A DNA stretch of 64,000 bases from Actinomycetospora sp. TBRC 11914 (lineage in GTDB: Bacteria > Actinomycetota > Actinomycetes > Mycobacteriales > Pseudonocardiaceae), in NCBI RefSeq assembly GCF_012933465.1, contig NZ_JABBND010000003.1:186001-250000 (forward strand), written 5' to 3'. Shown here piece by piece: positions 1 to 9,902 of this stretch; position 1 is the first letter of the stretch, and the number at the start of each line of letters is the position of its first letter. The notes below the pieces were generated by a model, which was not told the origin of the DNA, ran no database searches, and worked only from the letters and a program-made list of their open reading frames with translations. Made by a program: the position numbers and the translations under genes.

Positions 1-666
1 CACCTCGGCCTGCAGGACCTCGAGGCAGGCCACCGCGAGATCACGGATCTCGACGTCGGCGTGCTCGGTGGCCCGCATCGCGATGAAGTGCCGCCACGCC
101 CGGTAGTTCCCGGTGACGACGATGCGGGTCTCGGTCGCGTTCGGGAGCACGGCCCGGGCGGCCTGACGGGCCTGCTTGCGCCGCAACGTGCGGTTCGGCT
201 CGTCGGCGAACCGCTCCTCGAGCCCGGCCAGGAGCTTCTCGTAGGAGGCGAGGGCGGCGGCGCTGGCCTCGGCGAAGAGCTCGTGCAGCTCGGGGTCGTC
301 CGCGATCACCTCGGGCTCGACCATGGCCGCGTCGCGCTCGGGCACGTAGCGCTGGGAGAGCTGCGAGTAGGAGAAGTGCCGGTGGCGGATGAGCTCGTGG
401 GTGAGGCTGCGCGACATGCCGGTGAGGTAGAAGGTCACCGTGCCGTGCTCGAGCACCGAGAGGTGGCCGACCTCGAGGATGTGGCGCAGGTAGCCGGCGT
501 TGCTGGCCGTCGCGGGGTTGGGCTTGGTCCACGACTGGTAGCAGGCCCGGCCCGCGAACTCGGCGAGCGCCTGACCCCCGTCCGCGTCGGTCTCCCACGG
601 CACCCCGGCGGGCGGGAGGAACTCCGTCTTCGCGATCAGCGTCACCTGCGGCGTCACGGTCCGCAT
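1..666 (-). CDS. thyX: Flavin-dependent thymidylate synthase ThyX, C-terminus cut by window edge
   Basis: ThyX makes dTMP from dUMP with methylene-tetrahydrofolate as carbon donor and NADPH as reductant through bound FAD; it acts in the cytoplasm as a homotetramer. Reading leftward from the ATG at 664-666, an uninterrupted frame runs off the left edge, so 222 residues are visible of a usual 240-260. The family signature [12 protein letters not shown] (RHR-x7-S, flavin and substrate binding) sits at about residues 94-105. A later stretch [13 protein letters not shown] is also typical of ThyX. The gene is divergent from the ribbon-helix-helix gene at 836. In actinobacteria thyX usually lies close to dapB, which is found here about 10 kb away on the same strand. 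Identity is secure; only the missing C-terminal tail cannot be judged. Confidence 0.95.
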   Translation of the reverse strand, partial: MRTVTPQVTLIAKTEFLPPAGVPWETDADGGQALAEFAGRACYQSWTKPNPATASNAGYLRHILEVGHLSVLEHGTVTFYLTGMSRSLTHELIRHRHFSYSQLSQRYVPERDAAMVEPEVIADDPELHELFAEASAAALASYEKLLAGLEERFADEPNRTLRRKQARQAARAVLPNATETRIVVTGNYRAWRHFIAMRATEHADVEIRDLAVACLEVLQAEV

Positions 667-742
667 GGTCGAGCTCCGCTCGGCTACGTCTCCGGTCTCC
701 GGCACGCGCCCACCGTAACCACACCCCCTGACAACGAGTCCG

Positions 743-824
743 TGATGTCGCGGCGACACCACCGCGGTGTTCACCGAGCGCGGAGACGACACCACGTCGC
801 TTGCCATGGTGTCGATGTGGTGTC
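743..824. promoter_or_regulatory. Cluster of TGGTGTC/GACACCA heptamers upstream of the RHH gene
   Basis: The spacer between thyX and the ribbon-helix-helix gene contains GACACCA at 755-761 and 788-794 and its complement TGGTGTC at 807-813 and 818-824, plus a one-mismatch copy TGATGTC at 743-749. The two forward copies start 33 bp apart and the two reverse copies 11 bp apart, which puts each pair on one face of the helix. CGACACCA at 787-794 and TGGTGTCG at 807-814 form a perfect inverted repeat. The last site ends 11 bp before the ATG. Ribbon-helix-helix proteins commonly bind such short phased repeats and control their own gene; that this one does so is inference. Confidence 0.6.
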
Positions 825-835
825 ACTGTGGTGGC

Positions 836-1540
836 ATGGACCTCACGCCCTATGTCTCCGCCCTGCGCGACGACCTCGCCGCCGCGGCGTCGGTGGGCGA
901 CGAGCAGACCGCCAAGGCCGGTACCGCGCTGGCCGCGGCCCTCGAGCCCGCCGTCCGCCTCGCCCTCATGAACGCCCTCTCCGACCTCGCCTCCGAGGTC
1001 TCCGACTCCCTCGACGACCACTCCGTCTCGCTGCGCCTGCGCGGCCGCGAGGTCGACGTCGTCGTCGACCGCACCGCCCCGGACGGGGAGTCCGGCGGCT
1101 TCTACGCCGGGCCCACGTCGAGCCCGTTCGCCGGCGCCGGCGCCTCCCGACCCGGCTTCGTCACCCCGCCCGGCCCCCCCGGCCCCGGCGCCGGGCCCGC
1201 CGACATGGGCGACATCTCCCGCATGACGCTGCGCCTGGTCGACCAGATCAAGGGGCAGGCCGAGCAGGCCGCCGCCGCCCAGGGCATGTCGCTCAACTCC
1301 TGGATCTCGCAGGCCGTGCAGGGCGCGCTGCGTGACTCGTGGGGCCACGGCAAGTTCCGCGGCCACGACTGGAGCCGCGGTCAGCACTGGGGCCGCGGCT
1401 GGGACGAGGGCCCGGACGCCGGGTCCGACGACTCGCCCGGGTCGGGCGACCGGCCGTCGGGCGACCGGCCGTCGGACGAACGGCCGTCGGGTGACGACGG
1501 CGAGGGCGGTTCCGGCGTCTCGGGATGGGTGCGGGGATGA
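836..1540 (+). CDS. Ribbon-helix-helix (HicB/Arc-like) DNA-binding protein
   Basis: A 234-residue protein with a ribbon-helix-helix fold at about residues 127-167 (strand SRMTLRL, first helix, then the GMSLNSWI turn and second helix), as in HicB-type antitoxins and Arc/CopG repressors. The N-terminal 80 residues form a separate helical-then-strand domain seen in actinobacterial proteins annotated as HicB family. A Gly/Pro linker joins the two, and the C-terminus is an Arg/Asp/Ser/Pro-rich tail with RPSGD-type repeats. The ATG at 836 is chosen over the upstream GTG at 767 because protein-like sequence begins there and the heptamer cluster lies just in front. No HicA toxin is encoded nearby, so this is more likely an autoregulated transcription factor than half of a toxin-antitoxin pair. 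It overlaps the next gene by ATGA. Confidence 0.7.
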   Translation: MDLTPYVSALRDDLAAAASVGDEQTAKAGTALAAALEPAVRLALMNALSDLASEVSDSLDDHSVSLRLRGREVDVVVDRTAPDGESGGFYAGPTSSPFAGAGASRPGFVTPPGPPGPGAGPADMGDISRMTLRLVDQIKGQAEQAAAAQGMSLNSWISQAVQGALRDSWGHGKFRGHDWSRGQHWGRGWDEGPDAGSDDSPGSGDRPSGDRPSDERPSGDDGEGGSGVSGWVRG

Positions 1541-2532
1541 GCGCGACGAGCCGGGAGGAGCGCTTCGACGTGGCCGGTCCCGTCGAGGCCGTGATCGAGA
1601 TCGACGCCGGCCGCATCGACGTCCGGCTGGCCACCCCGCCCGCCGGGGACGGCACCGAACAGGAACCCGCGCCCGGCGTCGGGACCCCGGAGGTGCGGGT
1701 CGAGGTGACCGCCGACCTCGAGGGCGCCCCCGGCTGGGTGCGCGGGCTCGCGGGGCTCGTGGACGCGGCCGGGGGGCTCGAGCGGCGCTTCGGCGTCGAC
1801 CTCGGCTCCGTGGTGTCGGGCCTGGGCGCCCGCCCCGGGGAGGACCCCGAGGAGCGGGCCGCCCGCGCGGTGGCCGCGGTGGAGATCGGGGTCGCCGACG
1901 GCCGGCTGACCGTGCACGGCCCCCGCGAGGTCGTCCTGCGCACCGTCCCGCTGCACGTCACGGTGCACGCCCCGGCCGACAGCGGGCTGCGGGTGCGGGC
2001 GGGCGCGGCCCCGGTGGAGCTCACCGGGCGGCCGGCCGAGGTGGACGTGCGCACCACCGGCGGGGTCACCGTGGACGAGGTCGTCGTCCGCGGCGCGGTG
2101 CGCTGCGGCGCGGGCGACGTGTCGGTGCGGCGCGTCGCCGGGGTGCTGCGGGTCAGGGGCGGCGCCGGCGACGTGACCCTCGACGACGTGGCCGCGCCCG
2201 TCGAGGTGGTCACCGGCAGCGGGTCGGTCACGGCCGACCGCGTCGCCGCCGACCTGACGGTCCGCTGCGGCAGCGGGAACGTCACGGTCCGCGACGCCAC
2301 GTCGGGCGACCTCGACCTCACGACCGGCGCGGGTGCGGTCCGGGTCGGCGTGCACGCCGGGGTGGACGCCGCGGTCGACCTCCGCTCGGCGGCGGGCTCG
2401 GCCTCCTCGGACCTGCCCGTCAGCAGCACCCGCCCGGAGCCCGCCGGCGGGACGGCGGCCGGCGCTCCCCCGCTGCGCATCCGCGGGCGCTCGGCCGCGG
2501 GGACCGCCCGCGTCCAGTCCGCCTCGGTCTAG
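1537..2532 (+). CDS. DUF4097 beta-helix repeat protein
   Basis: A 331-residue protein with the DUF4097 (putative adhesin-like) pattern: repeated short beta segments with Val-Asp-Val and Gly-Ser-Gly turns, for example DVSVRRVAGVLRVRGGAGDVTLDDV and what follows, predicting a right-handed beta-helix from about residue 110 onward. No signal peptide or membrane segment is visible, so a cytoplasmic location is likely. The ATG at 1537 overlaps the stop of the upstream ribbon-helix-helix gene (ATGA), so the two are translationally coupled; an ATG at 1525 is in frame but lies further inside the upstream gene. Pairing of an RHH protein with DUF4097 recurs in actinobacteria. The function of this family is not established, and none is claimed here. 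Confidence 0.75.
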   Translation: MSATSREERFDVAGPVEAVIEIDAGRIDVRLATPPAGDGTEQEPAPGVGTPEVRVEVTADLEGAPGWVRGLAGLVDAAGGLERRFGVDLGSVVSGLGARPGEDPEERAARAVAAVEIGVADGRLTVHGPREVVLRTVPLHVTVHAPADSGLRVRAGAAPVELTGRPAEVDVRTTGGVTVDEVVVRGAVRCGAGDVSVRRVAGVLRVRGGAGDVTLDDVAAPVEVVTGSGSVTADRVAADLTVRCGSGNVTVRDATSGDLDLTTGAGAVRVGVHAGVDAAVDLRSAAGSASSDLPVSSTRPEPAGGTAAGAPPLRIRGRSAAGTARVQSASV

Positions 2533-2545
2533 CCACCGCGGCCCG

Positions 2546-2605
2546 GACCGCACGAACGGCCGGTTCATCACCGTCGATGGTCACGAACCGGCCGTTCGTG
2601 CGGTC
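2546..2605. repeat. Long perfect inverted repeat between convergent genes (family E, copy 1)
   Basis: Arms of 21 bp at 2546-2566 and 2585-2605 are exact reverse complements, separated by 18 bp. Each arm itself contains a near-palindrome around GAACGGCCGGTTC. The element lies between the stop of the DUF4097 gene (plus) and the stop of sdhB (minus), so it may act as a bidirectional terminator, although no T-tract follows. A structurally similar 21-bp-arm element lies inside the ROK gene at 40448-40500. Confidence 0.8.
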
Positions 2606-2615
2606 GGTGAGGCGC

Positions 2616-3371
2616 CTAGTCGGAGCGCGCCCCGGCCAGCGTCGCGCCGAGCACGTCGTGGTTGAGCCGCGAGATCGTCGCCAGCGGGATGCCCTTGGGG
2701 CACACCTCGGCGCAGGCGCCGACGTTGGTGCAACCACCGAAGTCGAGCTCGTCCTGCTTGGCGAGCATGGAGATGGCGCGGGTCTGCCGCTCGGGCTGGC
2801 CCTGCGGGAGCAGCCCGAGGTGGGTGACCTTGGCGGCGGTGAACAGCATCGAGCTGCCGTTCGGGCACGCCGCCACGCAGGCGCCGCAGCCGATGCAGGT
2901 GGCGGCGTCGAACGAGTCGTCGGCCGAGACCTTGTCGACCGGGGTCGCGTGCGCCTCGGGCGCCGACCCGGTGTTGACGCTGACGTAGCCGCCGGCCTGG
3001 ATGATCTGGTCGAACGCCGACCGGTCGGTCACCAGGTCCTTGATCACCGGGAACGCCCGGGCCCGCCACGGCTCGACGTCGATCGTGTCGCCGTCCTTGA
3101 AGTGCCGCATGTGCAGCTGGCAGGTCGTGGTGTTCTTCTGCGGACCGTGCGGGATGCCGTTGATGACCATCGCGCACGAGCCGCAGATGCCTTCGCGGCA
3201 GTCGTGGTCGAACGAGATCGGGTCCTCGTCGTCGAGGACGAGCTTCTCGTTCAGCACGTCGAGCATCTCGAGGAACGACATGTCCTCGTCGACGTCGTCG
3301 AGCTGGTACTTGACCATCTTGCCCTTGGCGTCGGCGTCCTTCTGACGCCAGACGCGCAGAGTGAGCTTCAT
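2616..3371 (-). CDS. sdhB: Succinate dehydrogenase iron-sulfur subunit
   Basis: Iron-sulfur subunit that carries electrons from the FAD of SdhA to quinone at the membrane subunit. Cys motifs for all three clusters are present in order: CREGICGSC with a distal Cys for [2Fe-2S], then [12 protein letters not shown] and [12 protein letters not shown] for the [4Fe-4S] and [3Fe-4S] centres. The ATG at 3369-3371 gives 251 residues, normal for the single-cytochrome (type B, Bacillus/Wolinella-like) enzymes; longer upstream reading is not supported because it would run into sdhA. It is the last gene of sdhC-sdhA-sdhB, 16 bp after sdhA. Confidence 0.95.
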   Translation of the reverse strand: MKLTLRVWRQKDADAKGKMVKYQLDDVDEDMSFLEMLDVLNEKLVLDDEDPISFDHDCREGICGSCAMVINGIPHGPQKNTTTCQLHMRHFKDGDTIDVEPWRARAFPVIKDLVTDRSAFDQIIQAGGYVSVNTGSAPEAHATPVDKVSADDSFDAATCIGCGACVAACPNGSSMLFTAAKVTHLGLLPQGQPERQTRAISMLAKQDELDFGGCTNVGACAEVCPKGIPLATISRLNHDVLGATLAGARSD

Positions 3372-3387
3372 CGGTGCTGATGCCCTC

Positions 3388-5361
<1,974 letters not shown>

Positions 5362-5364
5362 TGC

Positions 5365-6051
5365 TCACCTCACCAGACCGGTCATGACCGAGATCGGGAT
5401 GATCGCGAAGCCGACGGCGATGACGACCCCGACGGTGATCGAAAAGGTCTTCAGGGCGTGCTGACGGACCGCGCTGTTCCCACCCAGGGTCTGGATACCC
5501 GACCACAAACCGTGGCTGATGTGGGTGGAGAGCGCGACCATCGCGACGATGTAGAAGATCGACACGACCGGGCGGTCGAAGCTCGCGACCAGCTTCTGGT
5601 AGGCCCCGGCATTCTCCGGCAGCGGGTTCACGACGCCGAGGGTCAGGTCGAGGATGTGCCAGATCACGAACAGCGCGATGATCACACCACCCCAGCGCAT
5701 GGTCCGCGCGGCGTAGCTGCCCTGCGGATTGCGGTGCTGGTAGCCGACGGGACGGGCCTTCTTGGCCTTGTACCAGAGCGAGAACGCGGCCCACATGTGC
5801 AGCAGCACGGCGACCGTCAGCACGGTCCGGATGATCCAGAGGACCCCGCCGTACCCGAAGATGTCCTCGCCGAGCGTGCGCAGGTGGACCGAGTAGTTGT
5901 CGAACGTCGTGAGCCCGAAGAAGATCTTCAGGTTCCCGATCATGTGCGCGATGACGTACAGCAAGAAGATGGCGCCCGTCACGGCCATGACGGACTTCTT
6001 GCCGACGGACGATCCCCACGTCCTCGTGACGATGTTGCGGTGCTGGGTCAT
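5365..6051 (-). CDS. sdhC: Succinate dehydrogenase cytochrome b subunit
   Basis: Membrane anchor of a type-B succinate:quinone reductase, a single subunit with five transmembrane helices and two haems. Hydrophobic helices are visible around SVMAVTGAIFLLYVIAHMIG, the VLWIIRTVLTVAVLLHMWAAF region, GGVIIALFVIWHILDL, VSIFYIVAMVALSTHISHG and a final VGVVIAVGFAIIPISVM segment; the His residues in AHMIG, LLHMW, VIWHI and STHIS are candidate haem ligands. The ATG at 6051 gives 228 residues; a GTG at 6057 is also possible. No clear Shine-Dalgarno sequence precedes either, so translation may be leaderless. No separate SdhD is present, as expected for this type. Divergent from a LysR regulator at 6135. 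Confidence 0.92.
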   Translation of the reverse strand: MTQHRNIVTRTWGSSVGKKSVMAVTGAIFLLYVIAHMIGNLKIFFGLTTFDNYSVHLRTLGEDIFGYGGVLWIIRTVLTVAVLLHMWAAFSLWYKAKKARPVGYQHRNPQGSYAARTMRWGGVIIALFVIWHILDLTLGVVNPLPENAGAYQKLVASFDRPVVSIFYIVAMVALSTHISHGLWSGIQTLGGNSAVRQHALKTFSITVGVVIAVGFAIIPISVMTGLVR

Positions 6052-6134
6052 GACCACGGCGACACGCTAAGCCGAGGAACACGCCGACCGCCAATGCATG
6101 CAAGTCGGTCCAGCGATGCTCTTAAGCTATTGGA
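6052..6134. promoter_or_regulatory. Divergent promoter region sdhC / LysR gene
   Basis: An 83-bp spacer shared by sdhC (minus) and the LysR gene (plus). It contains an exact 8-bp palindrome TGCATGCA at 6095-6102 and a CTTAAG palindrome at 6121-6126, and is less GC-rich than its surroundings. LysR regulators usually bind short dyads in exactly this kind of spacer. Which sites act, and for which gene, is inference. Confidence 0.4.
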
Positions 6135-7124
6135 GTGACCCTCAAGCAGCTCGTCTACTTCCTGGCCGTGGCCGACACCGGCCGGTTCGTGCAGGCAGCG
6201 GCCGAGGTGCGGATCGCGCAGCCGACGTTGAGCCGACAGGTCCAGTCGCTGGAAGATGATCTCGGCGAGACCCTGTTCACACGGGGTCGCGATCACGTCA
6301 CACTCACAGCGGCGGGTGAGACGCTGCTGCCGCTCGCGCGGCGCATCGTCGCCGACGTCGAGACCGCCCGCCTGCAGATCGCCGAGCTCGCCGGGCTGCG
6401 GCGCGGGCGACTGCGGGTCGGCGCCACCCCCAGCCTGTGCGTCGGGGTCCTCGCCGACGTGCTCGCGGTCTTCCACACCAGCTACCCCGGCATCTCGCTG
6501 CAGATCCGGGAGGGCGGCTCGCAGGACCTCGTCGCCGACCTCGAGGACGGCCAGCTCGACCTCGCCCTGGTCATCCACCAGCGCGACCGGGCGGGGTCGG
6601 CGAGGCGGCCCGGCGCGGGCGCGCCGAGTGCGGGCGACGCTCCCCTGCGGCTCACCCCGGTGCTGCGGGAGGAGCTGGTGGCGATCTCGGCCGCCGGGGG
6701 CCAGGCCGGGCTCGACGAGGCCCTCGGCGACCACGCGGGCATCGTCGAGCTCGCCCGGCACCCCCTCGTGGTGAACCGGACCGGCTACGAGCTGCGCGAG
6801 GTGGTGCTCTCGGCCTGCGCGGCGGCCGGGGTGACCCCGCGGATCGCCGTCGAGGGCGGCGAGATGGACGCCGTCCTGCGCATGGTGGAGCGGGGGCTCG
6901 GCGTCGCGATCGTGCCGAGCCTCGTGCTCACCGGCCGCCACGGCCTGCACATCACCCGCCTCGACGGCTCGGGGTGGACCCATCGCACGATCGCCCTCGC
7001 GCACCGGACCGACGTCGCCCCCACCCGGGCGGCCGAGGCGTTCCGCGAGACCCTGCTCGCCGTGCTCGCGCGTACGTCACGGACCGGGGGCCTGCCGCCG
7101 GGGGTCCGCTTCATCCACAGCTGA
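6135..7124 (+). CDS. LysR-family transcriptional regulator
   Basis: A 329-residue LysR regulator: winged helix-turn-helix at residues 1-60 (LKQLVYFLAVADTGRFVQAA, then QPTLSRQVQSLEDDLG), followed by a two-lobed effector domain from about residue 90 (LRVGATPSLCVGVLADVLAVF). The effector domain holds a small Gly/Ala/Arg-rich insertion near residues 155-172. The start is GTG at 6135, preceded by a weak purine run TTGGA. It is transcribed away from sdhCAB, so regulation of the succinate dehydrogenase operon or of its own gene is the simplest hypothesis; the inducer cannot be read from sequence. Confidence 0.88.
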   Translation: MTLKQLVYFLAVADTGRFVQAAAEVRIAQPTLSRQVQSLEDDLGETLFTRGRDHVTLTAAGETLLPLARRIVADVETARLQIAELAGLRRGRLRVGATPSLCVGVLADVLAVFHTSYPGISLQIREGGSQDLVADLEDGQLDLALVIHQRDRAGSARRPGAGAPSAGDAPLRLTPVLREELVAISAAGGQAGLDEALGDHAGIVELARHPLVVNRTGYELREVVLSACAAAGVTPRIAVEGGEMDAVLRMVERGLGVAIVPSLVLTGRHGLHITRLDGSGWTHRTIALAHRTDVAPTRAAEAFRETLLAVLARTSRTGGLPPGVRFIHS

Positions 7125-7185
7125 GGTGAGCGCGGGTGGTGGCCACGATCACGAGCACGCCAGGCATCTCAGAACCCGCGCCGGG

Positions 7186-7203
7186 GTGCGCCACGTACCC
7201 CTC
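7186..7203. repeat. Degenerate member of the GTGCCCCTC intergenic repeat family (family B)
   Basis: The spacer between the convergent LysR and YcaQ-type genes (7125-7222) holds GTGCGCCACGTACCCCTC, close to the conserved right half of the family B element seen at 17592, 17673, 30054, 30147, 34532 and 34615. The left half is not recognisable here. Assigned by similarity only. Confidence 0.4.
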
Positions 7204-7222
7204 ACCAGGCCGTCGACCGGGG

Positions 7223-8497
7223 TCAGCCGGCCTCGGCGTAGCGCAGCGCGCGCGAGAGGGCCGGCGCGAGCGGCCCGCCCTCGACGACGACGTCGCCCAC
7301 CCCCAGCCACGCCGCCATCTCCTGCAGCGCGCCCGCCATCTCCGCCGCCACCCGCGCCTCGTCCGCGCCGCGCTCGGCGGACCCCGGCTCGGCGAACGCG
7401 CCCGGCACCCGCAGGACGCCTGCGGCGCGGTCGGTCTTGAGGTCGACCCGGCCCACGAGCTGCCCGTCGAGCAGGAACGGGAAGACGTAGTAGCCGTGGG
7501 TGCGCTGGTCGGCCGGGGTGTAGATGCCGATGCGGTACTCGAACCCGAAGATCCGTTCGGTACGGGGCCGGAACCACACCAGCGGGTCGAACGGGGCGAG
7601 CAGCGCGCGGCCGGCGACCTTGCGCGGCACCCGGGCCCCGGCCGCGCGGTACGCCGGCGCGTCCCACCCCGCGACCTCGACCGGGACCAGCTCCCCGGCG
7701 TCGACGAGCTCGGCGACCGCCGCCCGGCTCTCGGCGGGCGGGAGGCGGTAGTGGTCGCGCAGGTCGGGCTCCGTGGCCACGCCGAGCGCGCCCGCCGCCC
7801 GCCGGGTGAGCTCGCGCATCGCCTCCGCCCGGTCCGGGTCGCGCGCCAGCACGTGCGGTGGCAGGACGTCCTCGGTGACGGCGTAGGCCCGGCGGAAGCC
7901 GCGCCGCGTGCCCGTCGTCAGGACCCCCGTGGCGAAGAGGTGCTCGCAGGCGACCTTGACGTCGGAGCGCTGCCACCAGCCGCCGTAGGCGCGGGCCTTC
8001 CGCTCCCCTGCGTGGCCGAGCACCTCCTCGACCTCGCGCGCCTCGAGGGGCCCGTGGGCGGCCACCGCGTCGTGGACCGCGTCGAGGATGTCCGGCCGGT
8101 GCTCCAGGGCGCTGCCCAGCCACCGGCTGGTCCGCGCGGTGTTGTCCCGCATCCGCCAGCGCAGCAGCGGCCAGTCCTCGACCGGCACCAGGCTCGCCTC
8201 GTGCGCCCAGAACTCGACGAAGGCCCGGCGCCGGCGGTCGGCCGCCGTCTGCGGCCAGGCCAGGGCGTCGAGGACGTCACGGTCGTAGGAGCCGAGCCGG
8301 GCGAACGGCGGCGCGTAGTGCGCCCGCACCGCCACGTTCACCGAGTCCAGCTGCAGCAGCCCGAGCCGGCGCACGAGCCGCTTGAGCGTCCCCCGGTCCG
8401 GCGCCACCCCGGCACGGACGGGCGCGTCGAGCGCCTGCGCGGCTAGCGCCGCCCGACGGGCCGCCGCGGCCGTCATCCGCTCCGGCTTCGGCGTCAC
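7223..8497 (-). CDS. YcaQ/AlkX-type DNA glycosylase (HTH_42 superfamily)
   Basis: About 424 residues with the winged-helix glycosylase architecture of the YcaQ/AlkZ superfamily, which unhooks interstrand DNA crosslinks or removes bulky alkylated bases. The diagnostic early segment LGLLQLDSVNV carries a Q-hydrophobic-D triad, as in the YcaQ branch (Q-x-D) rather than the azinomycin-resistance AlkZ branch (Q-x-Q). Further family stretches are FWAHEASLVP, LLAPFDPLVWFRPRTERIFGFEYRIGIY and YVFPFLLDGQLVGRVDLK. The start is uncertain: GTG at 8497 is used because family members begin shortly before the first Arg-rich helix, but an in-frame GTG at 8539 abuts the stop of the upstream gene. It is the last gene of a carbonic anhydrase/MTHFR-like/glycosylase operon. 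Confidence 0.8.
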   Translation of the reverse strand: MTPKPERMTAAAARRAALAAQALDAPVRAGVAPDRGTLKRLVRRLGLLQLDSVNVAVRAHYAPPFARLGSYDRDVLDALAWPQTAADRRRRAFVEFWAHEASLVPVEDWPLLRWRMRDNTARTSRWLGSALEHRPDILDAVHDAVAAHGPLEAREVEEVLGHAGERKARAYGGWWQRSDVKVACEHLFATGVLTTGTRRGFRRAYAVTEDVLPPHVLARDPDRAEAMRELTRRAAGALGVATEPDLRDHYRLPPAESRAAVAELVDAGELVPVEVAGWDAPAYRAAGARVPRKVAGRALLAPFDPLVWFRPRTERIFGFEYRIGIYTPADQRTHGYYVFPFLLDGQLVGRVDLKTDRAAGVLRVPGAFAEPGSAERGADEARVAAEMAGALQEMAAWLGVGDVVVEGGPLAPALSRALRYAEAG

Positions 8498-8539
8498 GCG
8501 ATCACCCACGGCCCGGATCGTGCCACCGACCCCCGACAC

Positions 8540-9316
8540 TCACCCCGCCAGCAGCGGCGCGAGCCGGCGCGCGACCCGTCCCGCCCGGCTGACCGCCACC
8601 AGGTGCACCCCGTCCACGACGCCGGCCTCCCGCAGCGCGAGCACGTGCTCGCAGGCCGCGGCCACCCCGGCGTCGGGGTCCTCGGCGAGCGCGTCCTCGA
8701 GCCCGTCGGGCAGCTCGAGGTCCGGGATGGCGGAGGCGACGCCGTCGGCCATGCGCGGCCCCGTCGGGAGGATCACCCCCGCGCGCACCGGGACGTCGAC
8801 CTCGGCGTCCTCGCGCCAGCGGGCCACCGCGGCGACCGAGAACGACGGCGGCAGCCAGACCGCGTCGGCCGCCCGCTTCCACCGGGCGAGCGGCCGGCCG
8901 AGCGGGGCGACGACCCCGATCCGCAGCGCCACCTCGTGCTCCTCGGCGAGCGCCCGGGCCTCGTCGAGCATGGCCCGGACCCCGAGGGGACCGTCCTCGG
9001 CATCGTCCTCCGGCGGGTCCCCGCGCAGGAGCAGCACCTCGCCGACGCCGAGCGCGAGCAGGCCCAGCAGGTCGCGGCGCAGGCCGAGGCGGTTGCGGTC
9101 CCGCGCGTTGAGGACCGCGGTCACCCGGGCCCCGGCCTCGCGCGCCACGGCCGCCACCGCGACGCCGGACACCGCCGCGCGCGCCGTCGGGTTGTCCGGG
9201 GCGAGCACGTGGTCGGTCAGCGGCGCGAGGTCGGCCACCTGCCGGCGGACCGGATCGAGGTCCGGCCGGTGCGGGACGTCGATCTCGGCAACGACATCCC
9301 GGACGTCGAAGGTCAC
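8540..9316 (-). CDS. Methylenetetrahydrofolate reductase-like protein
   Basis: A 258-residue protein resembling the TIM-barrel methylenetetrahydrofolate reductase family, which reduces methylene-THF to methyl-THF with FAD. Consistent segments are HVLAPDNPTARAAVSGVAVA, GVGEVLLLRGDPPEDD (the loop MTHFRs use around ALRGD), RIGVVAPLG, PVRAGVILPTGPRM and GVHLVAVSRAG at the end. It is somewhat shorter than MetF (about 290), and the N-terminal catalytic Glu region is not obvious, so it may be one of the MTHFR-fold proteins of other function that occur in actinobacteria. The start GTG at 9316 overlaps the carbonic anhydrase stop (GTGA), showing translational coupling. Confidence 0.6.
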   Translation of the reverse strand: MTFDVRDVVAEIDVPHRPDLDPVRRQVADLAPLTDHVLAPDNPTARAAVSGVAVAAVAREAGARVTAVLNARDRNRLGLRRDLLGLLALGVGEVLLLRGDPPEDDAEDGPLGVRAMLDEARALAEEHEVALRIGVVAPLGRPLARWKRAADAVWLPPSFSVAAVARWREDAEVDVPVRAGVILPTGPRMADGVASAIPDLELPDGLEDALAEDPDAGVAAACEHVLALREAGVVDGVHLVAVSRAGRVARRLAPLLAG

Positions 9317-9804
9317 TTCACCTCGGTCAGCGCGCCGCTGTCCACGTCGTAGACGAAGCCGCGCACCGCGTCGGTGTGGAGCAGGAACGGGCTCGAGCGG
9401 ACGGCGGCGAGCGAGTCGCGCACGTCCTGCTCGGTGTCGCCGAACGCCCCCGGCGCCCACGCCGGGCGCTGTCCGCACTCCGACTCGAGCTCGGCGACGA
9501 AGTCGTCGTCGGCGAAGGTCGCCATGCCGCACTTGGTGTGGTGGATCAGCACGACCTCGGTGGTCCCGAGCTTGCGCTGGCTGATCGTCAGCGAGCGCAG
9601 GACGTCGTCGGTGACGACCCCGCCGGCGTTGCGGATGACGTGGGCCTCGCCGTCGCCGAGCGCGAGGGCGCGGTAGACGTCGAGCCGGGCGTCCATGCAG
9701 GCGACGACCGCGACGTGGCGCGACGGGGGCCCGGCGAGGCCACCGCCGGAGAACGACGCGGCGAACGACTCGTTGGCGGCGACCAGCTCGTCGGTGACGG
9801 ACAA
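9313..9804 (-). CDS. Beta-class carbonic anhydrase
   Basis: A 163-residue cytoplasmic beta-carbonic anhydrase interconverting CO2 and bicarbonate. The zinc site is visible: C-x-D-x-R as CMDARLD and H-x-x-C as HTKCGM; the Asp/Arg dyad partner is therefore present. The small size matches the actinobacterial short clade. The start is a TTG at 9804: it follows AGGAGG with a 4-bp spacer, and no ATG or GTG in frame has such a site, whereas the longer upstream reading is not protein-like. First gene of the three-gene operon with the MTHFR-like and YcaQ-type genes; divergent from the GNAT gene at 9903. Confidence 0.88.
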   Translation of the reverse strand: MSVTDELVAANESFAASFSGGGLAGPPSRHVAVVACMDARLDVYRALALGDGEAHVIRNAGGVVTDDVLRSLTISQRKLGTTEVVLIHHTKCGMATFADDDFVAELESECGQRPAWAPGAFGDTEQDVRDSLAAVRSSPFLLHTDAVRGFVYDVDSGALTEVK

Positions 9805-9902
9805 GGTTCCTCCTGGCGTGGCGGTCGGGGGTCGTAGGTCTACCACCGTTCCGCGCACCGTCCGCGTGACGCGGGTGACAGCCCCCGTGCCACCCTCACG
9901 AC

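Noticed and set aside
836-2532. RHH-DUF4097 pair as a HicAB toxin-antitoxin system
   Set aside because: No small HicA-type double-stranded RNA-binding protein is encoded on either side, and DUF4097 is not a known toxin fold.
6091-6110. ATGCATGCAAG near the sdhC promoter as a third family D copy
   Set aside because: Only about 8 bases match; the CCGATAGGG core and second arm are missing.
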